Of a stretch of 64,000 bases of DNA, positions 1 through 8,381 are shown piece after piece. The DNA is from Leptobacterium flavescens (GTDB taxonomy: Bacteria; Bacteroidota; Bacteroidia; Flavobacteriales; Flavobacteriaceae), in contig NZ_JAABOO010000001.1 in assembly GCF_010671605.1 (NCBI RefSeq), forward strand, positions 186,001-250,000. Reading direction: 5' to 3'. A program made the position numbers and the translations under genes. Every line of letters starts with the position of its first letter. Within the stretch, counting starts at the first letter, position 1. The notes beneath the pieces were generated by a model. It was not told where the DNA came from. It did not search any database and worked only from the letters and a program-made list of their open reading frames with translations.

Positions 1-42
1 AATTTAAAAGACTTTCGTTAATAAATCCAGATTAACACCAAT

Positions 43-78
43 AAAAAAGCCCTGACTAAGTATGTCAGGGCTTTTTTT
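43..78. terminator. Rho-independent terminator, probably bidirectional
   Basis: Stem GCCCTGAC (49-56) pairs with GTCAGGGC (64-71). A-tract 43-48 and T-tract 72-78 allow termination in both directions. It lies just past the stop of the minus-strand btuB gene and would end that transcript. Confidence 0.85.
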
Positions 79-127
79 GAGGATAAAATTCAACTAACTC
101 TAAAAAATTGACCCTCCCTCAATATTC

Positions 128-2011
128 TTATAAATTGAGTAACATTCCGATTCTCACGTTTCTTCCACGTGTTGTGAAACCAATGATCTCAGTATATTCT
201 TCATCAAAAAGGTTGCCCACGTTAGCAAATACCTTTAGCTTGTTTTCAAGCACTTGATGGCTGAAATAAAGGTCCAGAATAGAAAAAGATTCTAATTCGA
301 CATTCTCAAAGGTTGAAAAATCGGTATCTATACGGTTTCCGGTATACTGATAATTTACAGAAGCAAAAGTCCTTTCGGTAAAGTTGTAACCAAAAGAAGC
401 ATTGGCCTTGTGTTTCGGGATACGAACAGCTACCCTGTCTTTTTGTTCCGTAAAGGTGTAGTTTGCACTAAATGTAGCCTTGTCAAAAGGTTTAGCCGAT
501 AACTCAACCTCAGCTCCCTGTACTGTAAATTCGGTAGCTACATTCTGATATTCTCCCTGGAAAGTATTGAAATCGATGATCACGAAATCAATGAAGTTCT
601 CCTCATTTCTGTTAAAATAAAGAGCACTGATACGTACTTTATCTCCAAAACTGTACTCCGCTCCTCCTTCTATAGTCCTGTCTTCTTCCGGTTCAAGATT
701 CGGATTAGGTCCGAAATTCCCGAACAACTGGGTTAAAGAAGGTGAAATATAGGAAGTACTGAAAGATCCGAAAAGCTTCAGATAATCTCCGTTAAATTTA
801 AAAAGATAAGACGGGTTCAGGTTATACGTAAGATTTGTGCCATACTCACTGTGGTTGTTCAATCTGGCTCCGGCATTCAGCGTCAGCCCGAAATCCGATA
901 CCCAGACAAAATTGGCGTAGGGATCTACAATAGAGAAATCTGTTTCTTCACTAAAAGTAGCAGAGTTCCTTATATAATTCAGTCCCACGATGGTATAGAA
1001 CTTATCGTTAAAATTGTATTTATTGAATACATCAATAACATAACTGTCTCCTTCAAGTTCCGATGGGAAATTCGATTCAAATATCCTTTCAATAGTGTTA
1101 TATGCTGCGTTTAAGGTAACACTCCCCTTTCCGTAATTGAATTCGGAAGACAATCCCGTTCTGAACTGTCTGCTTTCAAAATTAAAATCGGCGTCCTCAA
1201 TCGGAAAGGCATTATCGAAAGCAGCATCAAATCTGTCGTAATTTCCATAGACATTCAGGGAGAAACGCTCGCTGAAGCGGTATCCGAATCTAAGATTTGT
1301 ATTCACCCTGGAAAAAGGATCGCGCTCATTGTTAGGATCGGTCACTGCAGACAGTCCGTCCGTGTATTGAGTGCTAACTCCACCCAAATAATTAAATTTT
1401 CCGGCTGTACCGCTGATCGTTGCTGCATGGGAAAAATCAGCAATATTATAATCGCTGTCTTCCTGAGATCTGTTTGTTCCTATGCTCGTTCTTAGGGTGG
1501 CAGCAATTTTTTTACCGGATGCTTTCTTGGTCGTGATATTGATCACCGCGGTTGCCGCAGAATTCCCGTAAAGCGTACTGGCCGCTCCTTTAATGATCTC
1601 TATAGATTCTATCTGATCCAGAGAGATAAGGCGGAGGTCATATTCCGCTCCAATATTCGACGGATCCGAAACCTGGATCCCGTCTATAAGTACCAAAACC
1701 TGACGGTTGTTTCCACCCCTTACAAAAGAATTGAGGTTCTGACCCGCATTGCTGCGGCTTCCGTTGATCTCAAATCCACTCTTGGCATTGATGATCTCGG
1801 AAATAGACTTCCCCTGGTTCTTTTCTAATTCTTCTGCGGTGATCTTAATGACCGTTTTTCCTGAGTTTTCCCTCTTTAGTTCAAAACGGGAATCGGTAAC
1901 GACCACTTCGTCAAGTTGTTCCACTTTTTTCTTTTCCTGCTCCTTTTCCTGAGCAAAAATACCGGCGCTTAGCAAAGCCAGGACACCAAAAGAAATACTT
2001 CTTTTATTCAT
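128..2011 (-). CDS. btuB: TonB-dependent outer-membrane receptor, BtuB-type (corrinoid uptake)
   Basis: 627-residue outer-membrane beta-barrel receptor that should import cobalamin or other corrinoids using TonB energy. A Sec signal peptide (about residues 1-20, ending FAQ) is followed by a Ton-box-like stretch (LDEVVVTDSR, about 33-42), a plug domain with the typical FVRGGNNRQVLVLIDG motif near residue 100, and a barrel of alternating aromatic strands ending in an RIGMLLNL terminal strand. The length is normal for BtuB. The assignment to corrinoids rests on the cobalamin riboswitch in its own leader and the divergent cob/btu genes. Family membership is certain. Substrate is inferred from context. 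Confidence 0.9.
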   Translation of the reverse strand: MNKRSISFGVLALLSAGIFAQEKEQEKKKVEQLDEVVVTDSRFELKRENSGKTVIKITAEELEKNQGKSISEIINAKSGFEINGSRSNAGQNLNSFVRGGNNRQVLVLIDGIQVSDPSNIGAEYDLRLISLDQIESIEIIKGAASTLYGNSAATAVINITTKKASGKKIAATLRTSIGTNRSQEDSDYNIADFSHAATISGTAGKFNYLGGVSTQYTDGLSAVTDPNNERDPFSRVNTNLRFGYRFSERFSLNVYGNYDRFDAAFDNAFPIEDADFNFESRQFRTGLSSEFNYGKGSVTLNAAYNTIERIFESNFPSELEGDSYVIDVFNKYNFNDKFYTIVGLNYIRNSATFSEETDFSIVDPYANFVWVSDFGLTLNAGARLNNHSEYGTNLTYNLNPSYLFKFNGDYLKLFGSFSTSYISPSLTQLFGNFGPNPNLEPEEDRTIEGGAEYSFGDKVRISALYFNRNEENFIDFVIIDFNTFQGEYQNVATEFTVQGAEVELSAKPFDKATFSANYTFTEQKDRVAVRIPKHKANASFGYNFTERTFASVNYQYTGNRIDTDFSTFENVELESFSILDLYFSHQVLENKLKVFANVGNLFDEEYTEIIGFTTRGRNVRIGMLLNL

Positions 2012-2057
2012 TTTTTTAGCGTTAAAAGGGAAAAAAAGTATGCAGTTTACCCATACC

Positions 2058-2080
2058 CAAACTTTTATCCCGAAAGTTTG
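2058..2080 (-). promoter_or_regulatory. Hairpin downstream of the riboswitch aptamer (possible expression platform)
   Basis: On the minus strand CAAACTTT and AAAGTTTG form an 8-bp stem with a 7-nt loop, between the B12 box and the btuB start. No U-tract follows, so it does not look like a terminator. It could control access to the translation start. This role is inferred. Confidence 0.4.
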
Positions 2081-2095
2081 ACAATTCTTATGAAT

Positions 2096-2256
2096 CGAGG
2101 CAGGTCTCCTGGCTTGCGTTTTGCTGAAACCTTCCCATCCGTATGGACAGTGGTCTTAGATATTCAGCAAACATCCCAAAGGGACTGAGCTTACAGTTGC
2201 GGGAACAGCTCCGGTTTTTAACCGGATTCCCTTTTAATCCGATATTTTAAGTGATA
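2096..2256 (-). promoter_or_regulatory. Cobalamin riboswitch (btuB leader)
   Basis: Read on the minus strand, the leader has the classic cobalamin aptamer blocks in order: AAAAGGGAATCCGGT, GCTGTTCCCGCAACTGTAAGC, GACCACTGT, GGATGGGAAGG, and the B12 box AAGCCAGGAGACCTGCCTC at about 2098-2116. It lies between a TATATTTG promoter and the btuB start codon, so adenosylcobalamin binding should reduce receptor expression. The orientation is unambiguous and serves btuB only, not the divergent cob genes. Confidence 0.95.
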
Positions 2257-2281
2257 AAAATATCAGAACCTAAATTCGCAG

Positions 2282-2289
2282 CAAATATA
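2282..2289 (-). promoter_or_regulatory. Bacteroidota -7 box for the btuB riboswitch transcript
   Basis: TATATTTG on the minus strand matches the TAnnTTTG -7 consensus and lies about 25-30 nt before the aptamer. No clear -33 TTTG is seen. Confidence 0.6.
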
Positions 2290-2376
2290 CTATCAATTTC
2301 ATAATTAAAAATTCTTTCTTGCACTTTGGCCCGAAAAAATATAATCTTTGCAGTAAAATCAACAAAAAAGGAAAGA

Positions 2377-2880
2377 ATGATCCATTATATAACAGGAGGG
2401 GAACGTTCGGGCAAAAGCAGCTATGCCCAAAACCTGGCCCTCTCGCTTTCTTCCTCCCCTAAATATATTGCCACTTCCCGTATCTGGGATGAAGATCACC
2501 AAAAAAGGATCGATCGTCATAAGGATGACCGTGATAAACGGTGGACCTCTGTAGAGGAAGAAAAATTCCTCTCCGGTGTGATAGAGGAAAATGAAGTGGT
2601 GGTCATCGATTGTGTCACCCTCTGGCTCACTAACTTTTTTGTGGATTGTAAAAACGATACGGAGCTTTCCCTTCAACAGGCAAAAGAAGAATTAAATAAA
2701 CTTTTCTCTGTCAAAGCCGAGATTATTATCATTTCCAACGAAATAGGTATGGGAGTACATGCCCAAACAGAGGTAGGCAGAAAATTCACAGAATTACAGG
2801 GTTGGGTCAATCAGTATATTGCTCAGCACGCAGATACCGCAGTACTCATGGTTTCCGGTCTTCCATTAAAACTAAAATAA
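2377..2880 (+). CDS. cobU: Bifunctional adenosylcobinamide kinase / adenosylcobinamide-phosphate guanylyltransferase
   Basis: CobU phosphorylates adenosylcobinamide and transfers GMP to give AdoCbi-GDP, the first activation step of lower-ligand assembly. The ATG at 2377 (167 residues) is preferred over an in-frame TTG at 2326, because the P-loop GGERSGKS then falls at residues 7-14 as in CobU proteins. RIDRHKDDR supplies the conserved guanylylated-histidine region (H48). WLTNFF near residue 85 and NEIGMGVHA near residue 120 are also family motifs. It is the first gene of a tight cobU-cobT-cobS-cobC run, three nucleotides before cobT. A weak AATCTTTG -7 box at 2343-2350 may drive the operon. 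Confidence 0.93.
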   Translation: MIHYITGGERSGKSSYAQNLALSLSSSPKYIATSRIWDEDHQKRIDRHKDDRDKRWTSVEEEKFLSGVIEENEVVVIDCVTLWLTNFFVDCKNDTELSLQQAKEELNKLFSVKAEIIIISNEIGMGVHAQTEVGRKFTELQGWVNQYIAQHADTAVLMVSGLPLKLK

Positions 2881-2883
2881 ATA

Positions 2884-3921
2884 ATGATCCAATACGATAT
2901 ACAACCCACGCAAAACACCAAATTAGAGGCAGAGCTTCAGCAAAAAATAGATATGAAGACCAAACCGGTAGGTGCCCTGGGTTTCCTGGAGAATATAGCT
3001 CATCAGACAGGGCTTATTCAGCAAACACTCTCTCCCGAGATAAAAAAACCTGTAATTGTAGTTTTTGCAGGAGATCACGGAATAGCCAAAAAAGGCGAAG
3101 TAAATCCTTTTCCACAGGAAGTCACCTCCCAGATGGTGTATAATTTTATCAACGGAGGGGCTGCCATTAATGTCTTCAGTCGTACGAATAATGCGGATTT
3201 AAAGATCGTAGATGCCGGAGTGAATCACAATTTCGATACTCCCCATCTTATCGATTGTAAAATAGATTACGGGACGAAGAATTATCAGGAAGAATCTGCC
3301 ATGAGTGCAGAGCAATGCGAAAAGGCTTTGAGAAAGGGAGGTGAGATCGTAGAACAGGCATTTAAGAACGGAAGCAATACTATTGGTTTTGGTGAAATGG
3401 GAATAGCCAATACATCTTCCGCATCCTTGTTAATGAGCTATTTTACCGGAATTCCCATAGAGGAATGTGTGGGCGCAGGAACGGGTTTAAACTCTGAAGG
3501 GATCTCAAAAAAGAGAGAGATTCTTACCTCCGTTTTTAATAAACATCAACCTTCTTCTCCTCTGGAAGCTTTAGCAATGTTCGGAGGGTTTGAAATAGCC
3601 ATGTTATGTGGAGCAATTTTAAAAGCTGCCGAGTTAAAAATGATCGTTCTGATAGATGGATTTATTGTTAGTTCCGCTCTCCTGGCAGCCAGGGCCATGC
3701 ATCCGAATTGTATGGACTATTGTATGTTTGCGCACACCTCCAGCGAAAAAGGGCATGAAAGTATCCTTTCATTTTTAGGGGTCAGACCTGTTTTAAATTT
3801 AGGCCTTCGTTTGGGAGAAGGAACAGGAGCCGCCTTATGCCTGCCATTACTGCGATCTGCCGTTAATTTTTTAAATGAAATGGCCAGTTTTGACAGTGCC
3901 GGAGTAAGTACAAAATCATAG
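2884..3921 (+). CDS. cobT: Nicotinate-nucleotide--dimethylbenzimidazole phosphoribosyltransferase
   Basis: CobT makes alpha-ribazole phosphate from nicotinate mononucleotide and the lower-ligand base. The 345-residue length is normal. Family motifs include TKPVGALG near residue 21, FAGDHGIAKKG near 60, GFGEMGIANTSSA near 165 and LRLGEGTGAALCLPLL near 305; the glutamate in the last motif is the catalytic base region. It starts three nucleotides after cobU and is 11 nt from cobS, so it is co-transcribed. The base it activates cannot be told from sequence alone. Confidence 0.95.
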   Translation: MIQYDIQPTQNTKLEAELQQKIDMKTKPVGALGFLENIAHQTGLIQQTLSPEIKKPVIVVFAGDHGIAKKGEVNPFPQEVTSQMVYNFINGGAAINVFSRTNNADLKIVDAGVNHNFDTPHLIDCKIDYGTKNYQEESAMSAEQCEKALRKGGEIVEQAFKNGSNTIGFGEMGIANTSSASLLMSYFTGIPIEECVGAGTGLNSEGISKKREILTSVFNKHQPSSPLEALAMFGGFEIAMLCGAILKAAELKMIVLIDGFIVSSALLAARAMHPNCMDYCMFAHTSSEKGHESILSFLGVRPVLNLGLRLGEGTGAALCLPLLRSAVNFLNEMASFDSAGVSTKS

Positions 3922-3932
3922 ATTCAGAACCA

Positions 3933-4694
3933 ATGAAAAAAGAGATCCATATTTTCCTGACCGCTATAATGTTCTTTACCCGTATCCCCTGCCCTAAATG
4001 GGTGGATCACTCTCCGGAATACCTGTCAAAAAGTTCCAGGTATTTTTCGTTGGTTGGGCTTATTGTGGGAGGTCTCGGAGCTCTTGTTTTTTACGGTTCT
4101 TCCTTTGTTTTTCCGGTCTCTGTTTCGGTATTGCTAAGTATGGTAGCCACCATCTATCTTACCGGAGCTTTTCACGAAGACGGGTTTGCAGATGTATGCG
4201 ATGGTTTCGGAGGCGGATGGACCAAAGAAAAGATCCTGCTTATCATGAAAGATTCCCGTTTGGGAACTTACGGGGTAATGGGGCTCAGTCTGCTGTTACT
4301 TATCAAGTTTACAGCTTTGCAGGAGATAGATCCTTCTTATATTCCTTTAAGTATCATTGCAGGTCACAGCCTGAGCAGGTTTATAGCTACTACCCTGATC
4401 TTTACACATCCCTATGTAAGGGACACGGATGACAGCAAGGCAAAACCCGCCGCTAAAAGCATGACGGTTTCCATGTTACTGGTAAGCGCTTTATTCGGTA
4501 TTCTTCCACTCTTCTTTTTTAAAAGCCCGTTTATTTTTGTGGTTCTTATTCCGGTTTACCTCTCCAAAATGTACCTGGGTGGTAAGTTTAAAAAATGGCT
4601 TGGAGGCCAGACCGGCGATTGTGCGGGGGCAGTACAGCAATTAAGCGAAGTAGTTTTTTACCTCAGTCTCATAGCATTATGGAAATTTATCTGA
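3933..4694 (+). CDS. cobS: Adenosylcobinamide-GDP ribazoletransferase (cobalamin synthase)
   Basis: Integral membrane enzyme that joins AdoCbi-GDP and alpha-ribazole (phosphate) to complete the cobalamin nucleotide loop. The 253-residue protein shows the CobS signatures FFTRIPCP near residue 16, a GAFHEDGFADVCDGFGGG acidic metal-binding motif near residue 80, and LGTYGVMGL near residue 107. A terminal GQTGDCAGA(V)QQ motif is also present, and about six hydrophobic helices. The next gene, cobC, starts inside its 3' end, so the two are translationally coupled. Confidence 0.95.
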   Translation: MKKEIHIFLTAIMFFTRIPCPKWVDHSPEYLSKSSRYFSLVGLIVGGLGALVFYGSSFVFPVSVSVLLSMVATIYLTGAFHEDGFADVCDGFGGGWTKEKILLIMKDSRLGTYGVMGLSLLLLIKFTALQEIDPSYIPLSIIAGHSLSRFIATTLIFTHPYVRDTDDSKAKPAAKSMTVSMLLVSALFGILPLFFFKSPFIFVVLIPVYLSKMYLGGKFKKWLGGQTGDCAGAVQQLSEVVFYLSLIALWKFI

Positions 4695-5248
4695 TAAGAC
4701 ACACTACTCCCCGGATAGAAAAAGGGACCTGTTACGGACAAGCCGACCTGGAACTGGAGGAAACCTTTAAGCAGGAAGCAGGTGATGTTCTTTCCCGAAT
4801 AACGATGTCTCCCGATAATCTGATCTATTCAAGTCCGTTGAAACGTTGCTACAAACTGGCTGAAAAGATCGGGAGTACTATTATTACCGATAAGCGTTTA
4901 ATGGAACTCAATTTCGGCGAATGGGAGCTTAAGAACTGGGATGCGATCAATAAAAAGGAGCTCGATAAATGGATGACTGATTTTGTTGATGAAATCGTCC
5001 CCGGAGGAGAATCTTATACGCAACTGGCTTCCAGAAGTATTTCTTTTCTGAATGAAGTGATGCAAAAACAGGATACAAATGTCATTATAGTAACTCATGC
5101 CGGGGTGATAAGGGCATTGCTCTCTCACATTCTCAGAATAGAGTTAAAAGATTCCTTTCAAATAAAACTCACTTATGGCGATGTCATAAAACTCAAAAAG
5201 GAAGAAGGAAATTTAACTGTAGTATCCAAATTATCTATTAGAGAATAA
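4679..5248 (+). CDS. cobC: Alpha-ribazole-5'-phosphate phosphatase, histidine phosphatase family
   Basis: Removes the phosphate from alpha-ribazole phosphate or cobalamin phosphate in the last step of loop assembly. The ATG at 4679 (189 residues) puts the catalytic RHTTP motif near residue 7. This start overlaps cobS by 16 nt; an upstream GTG-type extension would add unrelated sequence. Other phosphoglycerate-mutase-fold features are LKRCYKLAEKI near residue 50, ELNFGEWE near 75, and a second histidine in THAGVIRALL near 140. The name cobC is justified by position. By sequence alone it is a generic histidine phosphatase. Confidence 0.88.
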   Translation: MEIYLIRHTTPRIEKGTCYGQADLELEETFKQEAGDVLSRITMSPDNLIYSSPLKRCYKLAEKIGSTIITDKRLMELNFGEWELKNWDAINKKELDKWMTDFVDEIVPGGESYTQLASRSISFLNEVMQKQDTNVIIVTHAGVIRALLSHILRIELKDSFQIKLTYGDVIKLKKEEGNLTVVSKLSIRE

Positions 5249-5255
5249 ATTTATG

Positions 5256-5263
5256 TAGTTTTG
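5256..5263 (+). promoter_or_regulatory. Possible -7 box for the cyanophycinase-btuFCD genes
   Basis: TAGTTTTG matches TAnnTTTG 22 nt before the ATG at 5285. It suggests the S51 peptidase and btuFCD can be transcribed apart from cobUTSC. No -33 element is evident. Confidence 0.4.
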
Positions 5264-5284
5264 ATAACACTAAAATCCAACGCT

Positions 5285-6145
5285 ATGAAATTAAAAACAA
5301 ATATTCTGTCTATAGCATTTTCCCTGATCGGGATCCTTGCTTTAAATGCCCAGAACGGCAGTACCGCAACCGTAAAAGGTCCTGAAAAGGGAAGTCTTGT
5401 AATTGTTGGAGGCGGAAGGCTTTCAAGTAATATTATTGAGCGCTTTATTGAGCTGGCCGGAGGGAAAGATGCTCCTATAGTGGTGATTCCCACAGCTGCC
5501 GGAAGAGATAGTTACGACGAACGTTCGGCGGCATTTTTAAAGAGGCACGGAGCTACCAATGTAACGGTACTTCACACTGCGGATCCGAAAGTTGCCAATA
5601 CAGATGCTTTTGTTGCTCCTTTAAAAAATGCAAAGGGAGTCTGGTTCGGAGGCGGGCGCCAGTGGAGACTGGTTGATTCCTATGCAGGGACAAAGGCAGA
5701 GAAATTATTCTGGGAAGTCCTGGAACGCGGTGGAGTGATCGGAGGTTCATCTGCCGGGGCAACTATTCAGGGGTCTTACCTGGCAAGAGGTGACACCAGA
5801 AATAATCAGATCATGATGGGAGATCACGAAGCAGGCTTCGGTTTCCTGCAAAACGTAGCCATAGATCAGCATGTGCTGGCAAGAAACCGCCAGTTCGATC
5901 TTTTTACGATCTTAAAGAAAAAACCTGAGTTATTGGGGATAGGGATCGATGAAAATACGGCGATAATTGTTCAGAACGACCAGTTTGAAGTTCTGGGTGC
6001 CAGTTATGTTCTGATGTACGACAGCTCCTTCTGGTCGCGCGAAGGCAGCAATCTTAAGAATTTGCCAGAAAAAAACGCACAGTTCTATTTCCTGAGATCC
6101 GGAGACAAATACGATCTTAAAAACAGAAAAGTAATAACCAATTAA
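5285..6145 (+). CDS. Secreted cyanophycinase-like peptidase, family S51
   Basis: 286-residue protein with a Sec signal peptide (about residues 1-22, ending LNA/Q) and a peptidase S51 fold. VIVGGGRL lies near residue 40, FGGGRQWRLVD near 121 and the nucleophile elbow GGSSAGA at 153-159, with Ser156 as the probable nucleophile. DQHVLARNRQFDL near residue 195 matches the conserved histidine/arginine motif of cyanophycinases. The ATG at 5285 is chosen because it gives a clean signal peptide. The family cleaves cyanophycin or aspartyl dipeptides. The signal peptide and position between cobC and btuF are unusual for that role, so the physiological substrate is uncertain. The gap to btuF is only 22 nt. 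Confidence 0.85.
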   Translation: MKLKTNILSIAFSLIGILALNAQNGSTATVKGPEKGSLVIVGGGRLSSNIIERFIELAGGKDAPIVVIPTAAGRDSYDERSAAFLKRHGATNVTVLHTADPKVANTDAFVAPLKNAKGVWFGGGRQWRLVDSYAGTKAEKLFWEVLERGGVIGGSSAGATIQGSYLARGDTRNNQIMMGDHEAGFGFLQNVAIDQHVLARNRQFDLFTILKKKPELLGIGIDENTAIIVQNDQFEVLGASYVLMYDSSFWSREGSNLKNLPEKNAQFYFLRSGDKYDLKNRKVITN

Positions 6146-6167
6146 ATAAAGCATTCGCAGTATATCA

Positions 6168-7325
6168 ATGAGAGCATTCCTGACCATTATTCCTGTCTTC
6201 TTTCTTCTTTTTTCATGTAAGACCGAAAAAAAAGAAGATACGGAAAGCCTGTTACCTTCTACTGAAACAGAAGTTATTGCAGTAGAATACGCCAAAGGGT
6301 TTACTATAGAGAAATACGCTCATATGACGGTAATCGAAGTAAAGTCTCCCTGGCCGAACAGTAACAGAAGTTTTAAATATGCACTTGTGGAGCGGGATAA
6401 ACTTGCAGCTATGACACTTCCAAAGGATGCTTATGATGCTATTGTTCCCATTCCGGTTGAGAAACTGGTAGTTACTTCAACCACTCATATCCCTTCTCTG
6501 GAAGCCCTGGGTATTGAAGATAAACTTGTAGGTTTTCCATCAACCAAATACATCTCATCCGAAAAAACGCGTCAGAATGTGTATAGTGGAAAAGTAAAGG
6601 AGATCGGAAGCAATGAATCTATCAATACGGAGGTTCTGATCGATCTTCAACCGGATCTGGTCGTTGGTTTTTCCATCAACGATCAGAACAAAACCTATGA
6701 AACTATCCAGAAATCAGGCATTCCGGTGCTTTACAACGGCGATTGGGTTGAGGAGACCCCTTTAGGTAAAGCCGAATGGATCAAGTTCTTTGCTCCTTTC
6801 TTTAAGCTGGAGGATAAAGCAGACAGTATTTTTAATAATATAGAATCCGAATACCAGAAGGCCAGGGAGCTGGCCAAAATGGCAACCAGCAAACCAACAG
6901 TAATCAGCGGGGCCATGTATAGGGATATCTGGTATATTCCTGCCGGGGATAGCTGGGCTGCCTCCTTTCTTGCAGATGCCAATTGTGATTATCTCTGGAA
7001 GGATACCAGCGGAACGGGAAGCCTGTCATTAAGTATAGAAAGTGTATTGGAAAAAGGAGAAGGTGCCGAATACTGGATTGCACCGAACAGCTTTAATTCC
7101 TACGATCAGCTTAGAGAAACCAATGAGCACTATACGCGTTTTGAAGCATTTAAAAATAAAAAGGTATACACTTTCAGTCTTACTACAGGAGATACGGGAG
7201 GCATTCTGTATTATGAATTAGGTCCCAACAGACCTGATATTATCCTGAAAGACCTGATCAGTATCCTGCATCCGGGCATTCTTCCGGATTACCAGCCATA
7301 TTTCTTTAAGCCGCTTAATCCTTGA
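6168..7325 (+). CDS. btuF: ABC transporter substrate-binding lipoprotein, BtuF-like
   Basis: 385-residue periplasmic-binding protein of the helical-backbone (FecB/BtuF) type. The lipobox LLFSC gives an acylated cysteine at residue 17. VVTSTTHIPSLEALGIEDKLVGFPS (about 100-125) and TEVLIDLQPDLVVGF (about 145-160) are characteristic of the two-lobed PBP-like domain. It should deliver corrinoid to the BtuCD permease. btuC starts within its stop codon region. The same family also includes iron-siderophore binders. The cobalamin assignment comes from the surrounding cob genes and the riboswitch. Confidence 0.88.
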   Translation: MRAFLTIIPVFFLLFSCKTEKKEDTESLLPSTETEVIAVEYAKGFTIEKYAHMTVIEVKSPWPNSNRSFKYALVERDKLAAMTLPKDAYDAIVPIPVEKLVVTSTTHIPSLEALGIEDKLVGFPSTKYISSEKTRQNVYSGKVKEIGSNESINTEVLIDLQPDLVVGFSINDQNKTYETIQKSGIPVLYNGDWVEETPLGKAEWIKFFAPFFKLEDKADSIFNNIESEYQKARELAKMATSKPTVISGAMYRDIWYIPAGDSWAASFLADANCDYLWKDTSGTGSLSLSIESVLEKGEGAEYWIAPNSFNSYDQLRETNEHYTRFEAFKNKKVYTFSLTTGDTGGILYYELGPNRPDIILKDLISILHPGILPDYQPYFFKPLNP

Positions 7326-8353
7326 GATCGACATTAACATACAGGTATTGGTTTTTGTTCCTGACAATTATACTGGTTGTGGTTGCTTTTATCAATATCA
7401 GCCTGGGTTCGGTATCCATTCCCGTAAAAGCCGTTTTTAACGCACTTACCGGAGGAGAAGTCGAAAAAGAGACCTGGCGATATATTATTACCGACTACCG
7501 TGTTCCCAAAGCTATAACAGCCATTCTGGTTGGAGGAGGCCTGTCTTTGAGTGGTTTGCTTATGCAGACACTTTTCAGGAACCCGCTGGCCGGGCCTTTT
7601 GTACTGGGGATCAGCTCCGGTGCCGGTCTGGGAGTAGCTTTACTTATTTTGGGATCCTCGCTTTTCGGAACCTGGTTTTCATTTACCCTCACCGGGAGTT
7701 TCTCTCTGGCGGCCGCAGCCAGTATCGGGAGTTTTGTAGTTCTGATGGCAGCTATGCTGGTGGCAGGCCGGGTACGGGATACCATGGCTATCCTGATCAT
7801 CGGGCTTATGTTCGGAAGTATTACCACTGCTGTGGTAAACGTCCTTTCGCATTTTAGTGATTCGGAACGCCTTCAACAATATATTTTCTGGTCGCTGGGA
7901 AGCCTGGGGAACCTCAGCTGGGTACAATTGGGAGTATTTTCAATTATCATCATCGCAGGCCTTCTTTTAAGTATTTTTTCCCTGAAAGCCTTAAATACTT
8001 TGCTATTGGGAGAGAACTATGCCAAAAGCCTTGGGTTGAATATCAGAAGGTCACGTTATATGATCATTATTGCTACCAGTCTGCTGGCCGGAAGTGTTAC
8101 AGCTTTTGCCGGCCCTATAGCGTTTATCGGGCTTGCGGTTCCGCATCTTACCAGGCAGATATTCAATACGCCGAATCATAAGGTATTGGTTCCCGCTGTT
8201 CTGTTGTATGGAGCTATTCTGATGCTGGTATGTGATACTATTGCACAGTTACCTAACAGCCAATTTACCCTGCCTATAAATGCTATTACCTCCCTGGTAG
8301 GAGCTCCGGTAGTTATCTGGTTGCTGATAAGGAAAAGAAAAATGATATTTTAG
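7322..8353 (+). CDS. btuC: ABC transporter permease, FecCD/BtuC family
   Basis: 343-residue inner-membrane permease with about nine or ten helices. It has the FecCD signatures YRVPKAITAILVGGGLSLSG near residue 55 and MQTLFRNPLAGPFVLGISSGAG near residue 80. The cytoplasmic coupling region GLAVPHLTRQ is near residue 275. The start is a TTG overlapping the btuF stop (TTGA), which implies translational coupling; no ATG is available near it. It should form the corrinoid channel with the ATPase encoded next. Confidence 0.9.
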   Translation: MRSTLTYRYWFLFLTIILVVVAFINISLGSVSIPVKAVFNALTGGEVEKETWRYIITDYRVPKAITAILVGGGLSLSGLLMQTLFRNPLAGPFVLGISSGAGLGVALLILGSSLFGTWFSFTLTGSFSLAAAASIGSFVVLMAAMLVAGRVRDTMAILIIGLMFGSITTAVVNVLSHFSDSERLQQYIFWSLGSLGNLSWVQLGVFSIIIIAGLLLSIFSLKALNTLLLGENYAKSLGLNIRRSRYMIIIATSLLAGSVTAFAGPIAFIGLAVPHLTRQIFNTPNHKVLVPAVLLYGAILMLVCDTIAQLPNSQFTLPINAITSLVGAPVVIWLLIRKRKMIF

Positions 8354-8381
8354 ATATATAAATCGTTCAGTTTTTAATTTT

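Noticed and set aside
851-1114. Open frame on the plus strand inside btuB
   Set aside because: It is antisense to a clear TonB receptor gene, has no ribosome site and encodes no recognisable protein.
2096-2256. Riboswitch considered as control for cobU on the plus strand
   Set aside because: The B12 box and the CCGCAACTG-type blocks are in the correct order only on the minus strand.
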